Shown here: in pieces, positions 36,582-45,568 of the stretch
Position numbering within the stretch: the first letter of the stretch is position 1
How the letters are laid out: the number at the start of each line of letters is the position of its first letter
Assembly (NCBI GenBank): GCA_005884685.1
Contig: VBAH01000007.1
Location: 1-64,000, forward strand
Source: Alphaproteobacteria bacterium
GTDB lineage: Bacteria; Pseudomonadota; Alphaproteobacteria; Rhizobiales; Xanthobacteraceae
Direction: 5' to 3'
DNA: 64,000 nt
Made by a program: the position numbers and the translations under genes
The notes under the pieces: generated by a model
The model's input: only the letters and a program-made list of their open reading frames with translations
What the model was told of the DNA's origin: nothing
Databases searched by the model: none

Positions 36582-38669
36582 ATGACCACCACTTATCGCG
36601 TCGGTGTCGACATCGGCGGCACCTTCACCGACATCGTGCTGCTCGGCTCCGACGGCACCATCCACACCAAGAAAGTTCCTTCCAGCGTGGAGGACTACGC
36701 GCAGGCCATCGTCGATGGCTTGAGCGATGTCTTTCGCGAAACGGGATTGGGCGGCGGCGCAATTGAGGAAATCCGTCACGGCACCACGGTCGCCTCCAAC
36801 GCGATCCTGGAGCACAAGGGCGCGCGCGTCGGTCTGATCACCACCAAGGGCTTCCGCGACGTGCTCGAAATCCGCACCCTGCGGATGCCGAAGCTCTACG
36901 ACCTCACCTGGACCAAGCCGGCGCCGCTGGTCGAGCGCTATCTGCGCAAGGTGGTCGACGAACGCATCGATCATCGCGGCGAGATCGACCGCGCACTCGA
37001 TCCGGCCGATGCCGAGCGCGCGGTCGATGCGCTGCTCACCGAGCAGGTCGAGGCGATCGCCGTTTGCCTGATCAACTCGTTCACCAATCCCGTGCACGAG
37101 TTGATGCTGAAAGAGGTGATCCAGCGCAAAGCGCCGCACCTGCCCCTGAGCATCTCGTACGAGGTGCTACCCGAGATCAAGGAATACGAACGCACCTCCA
37201 CGACCGTCATCAACGCGTATGTGATGCCGATCGTCGCGACCTATCTGCGCGCGATGCGCAAGGGCCTCGACACGGCCGGCATTCCGGCGCGGCTGTTGCT
37301 GATGCAATCGAACGGCGGACTGACCACCGACAAAGCCGCCACCGAGCGCCCGATGAACATCATCGAATCCGGCCCGGCCGGCGGCGTGGTCGGCGCGCAG
37401 GCGCTCGCGCGCGCGAAGGGGCTCGACAAGATCATCACCTTCGACATGGGCGGCACCACCGCCAAGGCCTCGATGGTCGAAGCCGGCGAAATCGCGCGCG
37501 CACACGAATACGCGGTCGGCGCGGGTATCATGATCGGCTCGCGGCTGTTGACCGGTGCCGGCTATACCCTGAAAGTGCCGGCGATCGACCTTGCCGAAGT
37601 GGGCGCCGGCGGCGGCTCTCATGTGTGGATCGATGCCGGCGGCGCGCTGCAGGCCGGCCCAGAGAGCGCGGGCGCGTCGCCCGGCCCGGTCTGCTACGAC
37701 ACGGGCGGCACGATTCCGACGATCACCGACGCGAACGTGCTGCTCGGCTACATCAACCCGGCGCATCTGGTCGGCGGCGCCTTGAAGCTCAATGCCGAAA
37801 AGGCGCGAGTTGCGTTTGACGAGACGATCGCTAAGCCGCTCGGGATGCCGATCGAGCAAGCCGCTTACGGTGCGCATCTCATCGCCGCATCCAACATGAT
37901 CCGCGCGATCAAGGCGGTGTCGACCGAGCGCGGGCGCGACCCGCGCGAGTTCGCGCTGTTCGCCTTCGGCGGCAACGGGCCGCTGTTCGCCGCCGGCATG
38001 GCGGCGTCGCTCGGCATTGCGCGGATCGTCGTGCCCCCCTCGGCCGGGCTGTTCTCGTCATTCGGCCTGCTCTACGCCGACGTCGAGCATCATTACGCGC
38101 GCACGTTCCGCCGGCTGCTGCGGCAGGCGAACTTAGGCGAGATCGCAGAAGCATGGGACGCGCTGGCGCAACAGGCGAGCGCGCAGCTTGCCGTGGAGGG
38201 ATTCGCGGGTGAGCGCGCGCGGCTCAAGCGCTCGGCGGCGCTGCACTACAAGGGCCAAAGCTACGAGCTGATCGTGCCCGTGCCGGATGGACCGATCGAC
38301 GCGCACATGGTGGCGCAGCTCGAAGAGGCCTTCGGCGAAGAGCACGAGCGGACTTACGGCCACCGCGCCGGGCCGGAGGAGCCGGTCGAGTTGGTCGCGA
38401 TCCAGCTGGTCGGCGCGGGGCTGCGCGACAATGGTGGCGTGCCGGACGCCGTCACGTCCAGCAGAGCCGAGGCCGCGCCGGGTGGTTCGCGCCGCGCTTA
38501 TTTCGGAGACCATGGCTGGCTGGAGACGCCCATACTCACGCGCGCCGATCTCGGCGCCGCCCGCAAAGGTCCACTGATCGTCGAGGAATACGATGCCACC
38601 TGCGTCGTGCCGCCGGGCGCGCGCGCCGAGCGCGATATCGCCGGCAATATCGTGATCGCGCTCGCTTGA
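36582..38669 (+). CDS. hyuA: Hydantoinase A / N-methylhydantoinase alpha-type subunit
   Basis: A 695-residue ATP-dependent HyuA/OxoA-family subunit. The nucleotide-binding N terminus YRVGVDIGGTFTDIVLL, the second ATPase motif FDMGGTTAKAS (about 286-296) and the conserved RHGTTVASNAILE are intact, as is GGNGPLFAAGMA. Length is normal. It is directly downstream of hyuB (6 bp), so the two make one heteromeric enzyme. Convergent with a D-threonine aldolase-like gene, with a dispersed repeat between. Confidence 0.9.
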   Translation: MTTTYRVGVDIGGTFTDIVLLGSDGTIHTKKVPSSVEDYAQAIVDGLSDVFRETGLGGGAIEEIRHGTTVASNAILEHKGARVGLITTKGFRDVLEIRTLRMPKLYDLTWTKPAPLVERYLRKVVDERIDHRGEIDRALDPADAERAVDALLTEQVEAIAVCLINSFTNPVHELMLKEVIQRKAPHLPLSISYEVLPEIKEYERTSTTVINAYVMPIVATYLRAMRKGLDTAGIPARLLLMQSNGGLTTDKAATERPMNIIESGPAGGVVGAQALARAKGLDKIITFDMGGTTAKASMVEAGEIARAHEYAVGAGIMIGSRLLTGAGYTLKVPAIDLAEVGAGGGSHVWIDAGGALQAGPESAGASPGPVCYDTGGTIPTITDANVLLGYINPAHLVGGALKLNAEKARVAFDETIAKPLGMPIEQAAYGAHLIAASNMIRAIKAVSTERGRDPREFALFAFGGNGPLFAAGMAASLGIARIVVPPSAGLFSSFGLLYADVEHHYARTFRRLLRQANLGEIAEAWDALAQQASAQLAVEGFAGERARLKRSAALHYKGQSYELIVPVPDGPIDAHMVAQLEEAFGEEHERTYGHRAGPEEPVELVAIQLVGAGLRDNGGVPDAVTSSRAEAAPGGSRRAYFGDHGWLETPILTRADLGAARKGPLIVEEYDATCVVPPGARAERDIAGNIVIALA

Positions 38670-38687
38670 ACCGGCGTCTTGTGCCGG

Positions 38688-38763
38688 CTCGTCCCCGCGA
38701 AAGCGGGGACCCATCTTTCTCACTTCTTAGCTCTGGATTCCCGCTTGCGCCGGAATGAGCGGA
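38688..38763. repeat. Palindromic repeat, inverted copy of 12824-12903 family
   Basis: Contains GTCCCCGC-GAAA-GCGGGGAC and a diverged CTGGATTCCCGC-TTGC-GCCGGAATG hairpin, the same two parts as the element at 12824-12903 in opposite order. Lies between convergent hyuA and the aldolase-like gene, a natural place for a bidirectional stop. Confidence 0.7.
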
Positions 38764-38767
38764 GTAT

Positions 38768-39889
38768 TCAGGCGCTCGCGCCGCGCGCGGCGATCGGCCA
38801 GAGCGCCTCGACGCGGCCATTGCGCACGCCGACATACCAGTCGTGCAGGTTGACGGTCGGATCGCAGTGGCCCGGAATGAGCCAAACCTGCTCGCCGACG
38901 CTCAGGCGCTTCGCCTTCGGTCCGAGCACCAGCTTGCCGTGCTCGTCCGAGACATTTGTGACCTCGATGTCGTCCAGTCCGTGCACCCAGGGTGGGCCCT
39001 TTTCGGCGCTGTAGGACTTGAGCCCCGCATTGACGATGGCGCGATCCGCGGTCGGCGTGCTGATCACCGTGGCGAGCACGAACAGGCTGTGCTCGAACGC
39101 CGTGTAACGCCCGCCATCCTTGTTTCCGATGCGCGCATAGTCGGTGTCCATGAACACATATGAGCCGACCTGAAGCTCGTTGTAGACGCCGCTGTCGGCC
39201 TCGAAGGCAAACGTGCCGGTACCCGCGCCGGCCACGATTTCGCAATTGAGATCCTCGGCCTTGAGCGCGTCAAGCGTCTCGCGCACGGCATCGACCGCGG
39301 AGGCGATCGCCTGCGCGCGCTGCTGATAGGTCGGCAGATGCTGCGCGCGCCCGTGATAGGCCTGCAGCCCGCGGAATGTCAGCCCGGGCGCATCGGCGAT
39401 GCGGCGCGCCAGCGCTGCCGCGGCCTTGCCCGGCGGAACGCCGCAGCGCTCCATGCCGACGTCGATCTCGACCAGCGCGCCGAGCTCGACGCCGAAGTCC
39501 TGCGCCACGCGCGAGGCCGCGTCGACCTGCCCGGCCGAGTCGAAGCAGAGCGCAATCGTCGCATCCCTGGCGAGCGCCGCCAGGCGGCGCAGCTTGCGCT
39601 CACCGACGACCTCGTTGCTGACCAGCACGTCCGGCACGCCTCCGCGCACCAAGACTTCGGCCTCGCCGACCGTCTGCACGCATTGGCCGATCGCGCCCTG
39701 CGCGATCTGGCGCAGCGCGATCGCCGGCGACTTGTGCGTCTTGGCGTGCGGGCGCACGCGAACGCCGCTCGTGCGCGAGAATTCCGCCATTCTGGCGATG
39801 TTGCGCTCGAACGCGTCGAGATCGACGATCAGCGCCGGCGTCTCGATATCCGCAATGGAGGCGCCGATCTCGGCAGGCTGTGGATGCAT
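38768..39889 (-). CDS. D-threonine aldolase-like PLP enzyme (DSD1 family)
   Basis: A 373-residue fold-type III PLP enzyme (alanine racemase-like N-terminal barrel plus DSD1 C-terminal domain). The PLP lysine is K50 in RPHAKTHKSP and the divalent-metal site is HCD at 341-343, as in D-threonine aldolases, D-serine dehydratases and D-3-hydroxyaspartate aldolases. It cleaves or deaminates a D-hydroxyamino acid; which one is not clear. Upstream on the same strand is a TRAP transporter (small gap of 19 bp), suggesting that the imported acid is its substrate or product. Confidence 0.85.
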   Translation of the reverse strand: MHPQPAEIGASIADIETPALIVDLDAFERNIARMAEFSRTSGVRVRPHAKTHKSPAIALRQIAQGAIGQCVQTVGEAEVLVRGGVPDVLVSNEVVGERKLRRLAALARDATIALCFDSAGQVDAASRVAQDFGVELGALVEIDVGMERCGVPPGKAAAALARRIADAPGLTFRGLQAYHGRAQHLPTYQQRAQAIASAVDAVRETLDALKAEDLNCEIVAGAGTGTFAFEADSGVYNELQVGSYVFMDTDYARIGNKDGGRYTAFEHSLFVLATVISTPTADRAIVNAGLKSYSAEKGPPWVHGLDDIEVTNVSDEHGKLVLGPKAKRLSVGEQVWLIPGHCDPTVNLHDWYVGVRNGRVEALWPIAARGASA

Positions 39890-39908
39890 TCGTTGATCTC
39901 GACTGAAC

Positions 39909-41204
39909 CTAGTTTGCGGCCAGTTGCGGCAGCCAGAGCGCGATCATCGGCCACACCGACAGGATCACGATCATCAACATCATCGTGATGACGAACGGCG
40001 AGGCGCCAATGATCACGTCGTCGATCTTGCCGCGCTTGCGCAGGCCCTGCACGACGTAGAGGTTGATGCCGACCGGCGGGGTGATCATCGCCAGCTCCAT
40101 CAGGATGATGATGATGATGCCGAACCAGACCGGGTCGTAGCCTGCCTTGAACATGATCGGCGCGATGATCGGCACGGTGGCGACCATCATCGACAGCGTC
40201 TCCATGAACATGCCGAGGATGAAGTAAAAGATCACCACCGCGATCAGCAGCTCGACCGGGGTGAGGCCGAGGCTGGTGATGAAGTAGTTCACCTGTCCGG
40301 TCAGGCCGATCGACGTGATGACGAAATTGAGGAAATAGGCGGCGAGCAGGATCGCCATGATCATGGCGGTCGTGCGCATCGTGCCTTCGAATGCGTGCAG
40401 CAGCATGCGCATGGTGAGCCGCCGGTTCCACGCCGCGATGCCGGTCGCCGCGATCACGCCGAGCGCGGCGGATTCTGTTGCAGTCGCCCAGCCCGCATAG
40501 ATCGAGCCGATCACGGCGAGAAAGATGATCAGCGGCGGCAACAGGTCGGGCAGCGCCGCGATGCGTTCGCCCCACGTCGCGGAGGTCGGCTTGCCGCCGT
40601 ACTGCGGCTTGATCAGGCAGATGATCAGCACCGTCAGACTGAACAGGCTTGCGAGAATCACGCCGGGAATGAACCCCGCGAGATAGAGCTTCGGAATCGA
40701 AGTTTCGGTGAGCACGCCATAGACGATCATGTTGATCGACGGCGGGATCAGGATGCCGAGCGTGCCGCCGGCCGCGATCGTGCCGAGAAACAGCCGCTCC
40801 GAATAGCCGCGCTTCTCCACCTCGCCCAACGCCACGGTGCCGATGGTCGCCGCGGTCGCGACGCTCGAGCCCGAGGTCGCGGCGAACATCGCGCAGGCCG
40901 CGATGTTCGAATGCATCAGGCCGCCGGGGAGCCACGGCACCCATAGCACAAGCGCGTTGTACATCCGCTCCGCCATGCCTGAACGCAGCAGGATTTCGCC
41001 GAGCAGCACGAAGAAGGGGATCGCGACGAGCAGGAAGTTGTTCGATGTGCCCCACGCGATCTCGCCCATCGCGAGCGAGAGCGGCAGCTTCGAATAGATC
41101 GCCGAGAGCGTGAGGCCGAGAATGCCGAGGCTGGCCGCGACCGGAATCGCCAGCGCCAGCAGCCCGATCAGCAGCGCGAGGGTGATGCCGAGCATATCAG
41201 CCAC
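39909..41204 (-). CDS. TRAP transporter large permease (DctM-like)
   Basis: A 431-residue membrane protein with about 12 helices and the DctM family signatures GGSLGILIPPSI-like AAGGTLGILIPPSINMIVYG and the C-terminal MITPPVGINLYVVQGL. It is the Na+-coupled transport subunit of a tripartite ATP-independent periplasmic transporter. Its start overlaps the end of the DctQ gene by 8 bp. Genes are in the order P-Q-M on the minus strand, followed by the DSD1-type enzyme. Confidence 0.92.
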   Translation of the reverse strand: MADMLGITLALLIGLLALAIPVAASLGILGLTLSAIYSKLPLSLAMGEIAWGTSNNFLLVAIPFFVLLGEILLRSGMAERMYNALVLWVPWLPGGLMHSNIAACAMFAATSGSSVATAATIGTVALGEVEKRGYSERLFLGTIAAGGTLGILIPPSINMIVYGVLTETSIPKLYLAGFIPGVILASLFSLTVLIICLIKPQYGGKPTSATWGERIAALPDLLPPLIIFLAVIGSIYAGWATATESAALGVIAATGIAAWNRRLTMRMLLHAFEGTMRTTAMIMAILLAAYFLNFVITSIGLTGQVNYFITSLGLTPVELLIAVVIFYFILGMFMETLSMMVATVPIIAPIMFKAGYDPVWFGIIIIILMELAMITPPVGINLYVVQGLRKRGKIDDVIIGASPFVITMMLMIVILSVWPMIALWLPQLAAN

Positions 41205-41793
41205 CGCCTTCGCGGTCGGCGCGTTCCTTCAGGTCGCGGATCTCGTCCTCGACCTCCTCCTCGGCCGAGCGCGTGCCGATGGTGCGCCCCGCCCCGGCCA
41301 AATCGCCGCGCATGATCAGACCGAGCGCATGGAGCAACAACAGAATGCCGACGATCACGAAGCCGAGCAGCCCGGTGATCCACAGCGCCTGCGGGATGAC
41401 GGTCGGCGTCTCCAGCGCGGACTGGCTGCGCGAGCCCGAGGTCCACGACTGCGACACCACGCCGAGGCCGTGCCAGGTCATCAGCGCGAAGAACGCCACG
41501 AACAGCAGCAGCGCCGTCAGGTCCAGCAGCAGCCGCAGCTTGCGCGGGAACAGCACATACAGCGAATCGATGCGGATGTGCGCGCGCTCGATCAGCGCCG
41601 CGCCCAGCCCCCACGCGGTGCCGATCGCAAGCGCATAGCCGGCAAGCTCATCGGCGCCGCCGATCGAGCGGTTGAGGAACTTGCGCATCAGCACGTCGAT
41701 CCCGATCAGCACCGCGGCGAGCAGGATCAGCGCGCCGCCGAGCCACAGCCCCCAATGGGCGAAGCGACGCACGCCGTTCATCACCTGATCCAT
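41197..41793 (-). CDS. TRAP transporter small permease (DctQ-like)
   Basis: A 198-residue membrane protein with four helices, the usual DctQ topology (LWLGGALILLAAVLIGIDVLMRK, ADELAGYALAIGTAWG, LLLDLTALLLFVAFFALM, LWITGLLGFVIVGILLLLHAL). It stabilises the large permease and docks the binding protein. The tail of about 35 residues is very charged and cytoplasmic. Overlaps dctM by 8 bp. Confidence 0.88.
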   Translation of the reverse strand: MDQVMNGVRRFAHWGLWLGGALILLAAVLIGIDVLMRKFLNRSIGGADELAGYALAIGTAWGLGAALIERAHIRIDSLYVLFPRKLRLLLDLTALLLFVAFFALMTWHGLGVVSQSWTSGSRSQSALETPTVIPQALWITGLLGFVIVGILLLLHALGLIMRGDLAGAGRTIGTRSAEEEVEDEIRDLKERADREGGG

Positions 41794-41826
41794 GCTGTGC
41801 CGCCGGGCGGGCGTCCTTGTCCGCGC

Positions 41827-42876
41827 TTACGGCGTGGGCGCCTTGAGGCCGAGCACCTTGCCGACGGTGTCGTTCCACTCTCTGGCACATTCGGCGCCGC
41901 AGCGCTTCGCCCAGCCGGCCAGAACCGCACCCTCGACCAGCTTCTTGTGCGTCTCGGCTTCCTCCGGCTTGACCGCCACGATGGTGGTTTTCGCGAGCTT
42001 GCCCATGGTGCAAGGCTGCTTACCGGTGTTGCAGTTGTCGGCCTCGGCTGTCGTGGTCTTGATCGTTGCCCACATCTTGTCTTCGTAGGCCTTGATCTGC
42101 TCGGTGAGGAACGTTTGCGTCTTCGGGTCGAGCCGGTTCCAGGTGTTGAGGTTGACGGCGAGCACGTTGATGCTCCAGCCGAGCGACATCGGGTAGATCG
42201 ACTTGGTCACCTCGTTCCAGCCGGCCGTGTTGCCGGAGAGCGAGCCGGTCACGCCGCAATCGACCACGCCGTTGTTGAGCGCGGGCACCACCTCGGCGAA
42301 CGCCATGCTCACCGCCGTCGCGCCGACGCCGCTCAGGAAATCGCGCATCGTGTTGTTGAACACGCGCACCTTCTTGCCCTTGAAACCGTCGAGCCCCGAG
42401 ATCACGTCGCGGCACCAGAACACCTGCGGCGTGTTGCCACCGAAGGCGAGCAGTTTCGCGCCCCAGTTCTTCTGCATCTGGCGGTCGATCACCGCGCGAT
42501 AGGCGTCGCAGGCCGCGCGCGCCTTGTCCGGATCGAGCGTGAGGCCCGCGAGATCGCAGGCCTCGAAGCGCGGATCGTCGCCTGCCATTTTCGAGATATC
42601 CATGCCGGCGAAATCCATGACGCCAAGCTTCAACAGCCGCAGCATGGTCTTGTCGTCGATTCCCATCTGGTCGAGCGGCGTGATGTCGGCGGTGATCGCG
42701 CCCTTCGAGGCTTCCGAAATGGTCTTGCGCCAGAATGGAACCTCGTCATGGATCGACACCGGCGTCGGACTGTTCAGCCCGATCACTTTGAACTGGTTTT
42801 TCGGCAAATCCTGCGCGGCAGCGCCGGATGCAATGGCGCCCGCAAGTCCCAAACCCAACCAAAACCCGCGCAGCAT
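41827..42876 (-). CDS. TRAP transporter substrate-binding protein (DctP-like)
   Basis: A 349-residue periplasmic binding protein with a signal peptide (about 1-21, LGLAGAIASGAAAQ) and the DctP fold. The conserved ligand arginine lies in the GKKVRVFNNTMRDFLSG segment (about 170-185), and the downstream FAEVVPALNNGVVDCGVTG matches the family's ALxxGxVDG element. Substrates of the family are organic acids such as dicarboxylates, keto acids and ectoines; the neighbouring D-threonine aldolase-like gene suggests a hydroxy or amino acid here. First gene of the operon. Confidence 0.88.
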   Translation of the reverse strand: MLRGFWLGLGLAGAIASGAAAQDLPKNQFKVIGLNSPTPVSIHDEVPFWRKTISEASKGAITADITPLDQMGIDDKTMLRLLKLGVMDFAGMDISKMAGDDPRFEACDLAGLTLDPDKARAACDAYRAVIDRQMQKNWGAKLLAFGGNTPQVFWCRDVISGLDGFKGKKVRVFNNTMRDFLSGVGATAVSMAFAEVVPALNNGVVDCGVTGSLSGNTAGWNEVTKSIYPMSLGWSINVLAVNLNTWNRLDPKTQTFLTEQIKAYEDKMWATIKTTTAEADNCNTGKQPCTMGKLAKTTIVAVKPEEAETHKKLVEGAVLAGWAKRCGAECAREWNDTVGKVLGLKAPTP

Positions 42877-43174
42877 GTGGAACTCCCCTTCTCTCGACCC
42901 GTACCGCTAGGGAGTGTCTTGCAGTTCCCGGCCCTTGGCAATGCCGCGCGCTGCCCGCGCTTTGGGCGGAACGTGATCTGGCAGGCACACGACCTAACGC
43001 CCTGGAACATATACCGGGGTACTACGTAGATCATCACTTTGCCGCTCCACGTTCACAATCTCGTCCCCATTGCGCGCGATGAGGCGCGTGAGCGAGGGGG
43101 ACCTCCTCACATCAAAGCACAACATCAGCGCGGCCACGCGAAACTGCGCGCGCGCCCATGGGGACAGAGGCCTG
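42877..43174. other. 298-bp divergent intergenic region
   Basis: Separates the TRAP operon from the lytic transglycosylase. No gene seen. A short AT-richer patch with TATACCGGGGTACTACGTAG near 43010-43029, including the palindrome CTACGTAG, may be a promoter or operator, but I cannot assign it. Confidence 0.4.
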
Positions 43175-44197
43175 ATGCGACGATTCGAATTCGCCACCGC
43201 CTGTTTGTTTGCCTGCCTTTTCTATTTTGCCGATCTCGCGCCGGGGACCTACGAACCCGCGTCGGCGGCCGTTGCGGCTGATCCAGTTGCGACCGCACGG
43301 CTGGAGGCCGAACCGGCACGCACGACAATCGATGCCGAGCCGGTGCCGCTTGCCGATGATTTCGATCTGCGCGAACCACAGGACGTCAACCCCGAAGCTC
43401 CGGCGAGTGAAGCGCGAAAGCGCACATCACTGGAGCGCGCCAGGGCGGCGTTGGCTGAATCGACTGCCACCGCTCTGTCCGATCAGGAGCTGTGCACCAC
43501 GCTCGTCGAGGTGGCGCGCCGCAACGACCTGCCGCTTGGCTTCTTCACCAATCTGATCTGGCGGGAAAGCCGCTTCGATCATGACGCGATCAGTCCGGTC
43601 GGCGCCATGGGGATCGCACAGTTCATGCCGGACGTGGCGGACAAGATGAGCGTCGATGCCTTCGACTCGCGCAGCGCGTTGCCGGCCTCGGCGCAGCTGC
43701 TGCGCACGCTGCGTGCGCGCTTTGGCAATCTGGGCCTGGCCGCCGCCGCATACAACGCCGGTCCGAAGCGGGTTTTGGATTGGCTGGAAGGGCGCGGCAG
43801 CCTGCCGCGCGAGACGCAGGATTACGTCCTGCTCATCACCGGGCGGCCGGCGACTCACTGGCAGAAGTCACAGACGGCGGTCTACCGGGTGCCGCGCCAG
43901 GTTCCCTGCCATCGCACGGAGACCTTCGCGTCCGCCGAGCAGCTCCAACGTGCGCAGCAGGAACGCATCGTCGCCGAGGAAGCGCGTATTGCCGAGCTGA
44001 AGGCACGTGAGGCAGCGGCCCGGCGGCTTGCCGAGCTGAAGCAGAAGTCGCAAAAATCGAAGGATGTGCCGCGATCGGCGCGGCTGCAAATCGCAGCGCG
44101 CGTGCAGGCGACGAAGTCGGCTGCCGCCTCGCAGGTGACGAAGGCCGCCGCCGCTCCGCGCCAGGCGAAGATCCGCGTTGCGCAGTTGAAGCGGTAA
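43175..44197 (+). CDS. Exported lytic transglycosylase
   Basis: A 340-residue periplasmic murein lytic transglycosylase (SLT domain). A signal peptide (about 1-32, TACLFACLFYFADLAPG) is followed by a low-complexity Ala/Glu/Pro-rich linker, then the catalytic domain (about 105-230) with the catalytic E131 in IWRESRFD, the motif GAMGIAQFMPDVA and the AAAYNAGP element. The C-terminal 90 residues are Lys/Ala-rich and probably interact with peptidoglycan or another partner. I use the ATG at 43175; upstream extension to 43070 would bury the signal peptide. Followed at 112 bp by a radical SAM gene. Confidence 0.88.
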   Translation: MRRFEFATACLFACLFYFADLAPGTYEPASAAVAADPVATARLEAEPARTTIDAEPVPLADDFDLREPQDVNPEAPASEARKRTSLERARAALAESTATALSDQELCTTLVEVARRNDLPLGFFTNLIWRESRFDHDAISPVGAMGIAQFMPDVADKMSVDAFDSRSALPASAQLLRTLRARFGNLGLAAAAYNAGPKRVLDWLEGRGSLPRETQDYVLLITGRPATHWQKSQTAVYRVPRQVPCHRTETFASAEQLQRAQQERIVAEEARIAELKAREAAARRLAELKQKSQKSKDVPRSARLQIAARVQATKSAAASQVTKAAAAPRQAKIRVAQLKR

Positions 44198-44309
44198 CTG
44201 CGCGGACAACCAGCCTGGTTCGCACCGGCCAACAGCCGGCAGCGCTCGCGGCCGAGGAGCCGCGCGCGCCGTTTTCAGACATGCCGGATCTCCCTATGAT
44301 CGGGCGATC

Positions 44310-45326
44310 ATGAGTCTTTTCGACTATCCGCTCCATCTCAACATTGAGACGGTGAACTACTGCAACGCGCGGTGTCCATTCTGTCCGCTGTTTCAGGGAA
44401 GTGAGCCGCTCGACCGGCAAATCCGGCCCGCCCAAGTCATGCCGGCCGACCTGTTCGAAGCCATCGTCGGGCAGATCGCACGTTGGCCCACGAAGCCCAC
44501 GATGACGATCAACATGGACGGCGAGCCGCTGATGGACCCTTATTTCGAGGGTCGCATGAACGCGCTGCGTTCGGCGGGGCTCGCGGGCTTCGCGCACATC
44601 GAAACGAACGGCCACTTGCTGACCCCTCAAAAGGCCGTGGTCATTCTTCAGGCACCGCTGGGAGAAGTGCGTTATGCGTTCGACGGCGCGACCAAAGCAA
44701 CTTACGAGCGGCATCGCGCGCGCTGTGACTATGATCGGGTCCTGGCAAATCTGCGGATGCTGGTTGCGCTGCGTGACGAATTGGCCGCGCCGACGAAGAT
44801 CCTGCTGAAGTACACGCGTACGGACGACAACGCGTCCGAAGTAGAGGCATGTTACGCGCTGATGAACGCGTTCATGAGCGCCGAGAAAGATACTTTCATC
44901 GACACGATCACGCATAGCTGGGCGCGATCCGAGCTCGAAGCGTCAACGCTCTACAATGTGGGCAAAGTCTCGGCGACCAAGGTGCGGGCCGACGGATGCA
45001 GCCTCGCCAATTCCAGGATGGTCATTCTCGCCGATGGCCGCGTGCCGGCTTGCAGCCTCGACTACAACCTCACGATCAGCGATGGCGGTTTTGGCAACGT
45101 TGCGGCATCGTCCGTGCTGGAGGTATGGCGCGGCGCTCCGTTTGAGCGCTTCCGCGATCGCTTGCGCGGGCCGTGCGAGCGGTCACCCGATAACTGCAGG
45201 CGGTGCATCAATCTGTATGAGCCACCCGACAGCTACGCCCCCGCCATGATGACCGACCACTCCAACATGATTTGGGGCGGTCCTTACAACTACGCTTATC
45301 GCTTCACGAACGCGCACCCCACGTAG
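44310..45326 (+). CDS. Radical SAM/SPASM-domain protein
   Basis: A 338-residue radical SAM enzyme. The core motif C-x3-C-x2-C (YCNARCPFC) is at about 18-25, the SAM-binding GEPLMDP follows at about 70, and the C-terminal part has SPASM-type cysteines (DGCSLANSRMVILADGRVPACSLD, then CERSPDNCRRCINLY). It has a single domain, unlike the 1130-residue fusion in this window. No peptide precursor is visible nearby, so a RiPP role is not supported; a sugar, cofactor or protein substrate is equally possible. Closest neighbour is the lytic transglycosylase on the same strand. Confidence 0.88.
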   Translation: MSLFDYPLHLNIETVNYCNARCPFCPLFQGSEPLDRQIRPAQVMPADLFEAIVGQIARWPTKPTMTINMDGEPLMDPYFEGRMNALRSAGLAGFAHIETNGHLLTPQKAVVILQAPLGEVRYAFDGATKATYERHRARCDYDRVLANLRMLVALRDELAAPTKILLKYTRTDDNASEVEACYALMNAFMSAEKDTFIDTITHSWARSELEASTLYNVGKVSATKVRADGCSLANSRMVILADGRVPACSLDYNLTISDGGFGNVAASSVLEVWRGAPFERFRDRLRGPCERSPDNCRRCINLYEPPDSYAPAMMTDHSNMIWGGPYNYAYRFTNAHPT

Positions 45327-45347
45327 CCTCCACGCCGCGGAAGTCCC

Positions 45348-45566
45348 TCACCTCTCCGCGAGGGTGCGGGCGTGGTGGTCGTGCAGGAACTTGGCGAGCC
45401 GCTCGCGCAGGCTTTCGTCCCGCTCGGTCCGATGGCCCGCGACGACGGCGTGCTCGAACAGCTTCTCCTGGATCGGCATCGGCAACTCCGCCCAGACATG
45501 CGTGACGGCGCGCCCCAGCGCCAGCATGAAGCCCTGTTCGGACTGATCGCGTGTGCTCGAATTCAT
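45348..45566 (-). CDS. Small protein encoded after the Rieske oxidoreductase
   Basis: A 72-residue, soluble, helix-rich protein that I do not recognise. It starts 2 bp downstream of the stop of the FAD/Rieske oxidoreductase, so it is likely co-translated with it. Sequence such as IQEKLFEHAVVAGHRTERDESLRERLAKFLHDHH is charged and amphipathic. Composition is like the neighbours. Function unknown. Confidence 0.55.
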   Translation of the reverse strand: MNSSTRDQSEQGFMLALGRAVTHVWAELPMPIQEKLFEHAVVAGHRTERDESLRERLAKFLHDHHARTLAER

Positions 45567-45568
45567 CG

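Noticed and set aside
34713-37139. Long minus-strand open frame opposite hyuB and hyuA
   Set aside because: Antisense shadow with biased composition; both sense genes have full family motifs.
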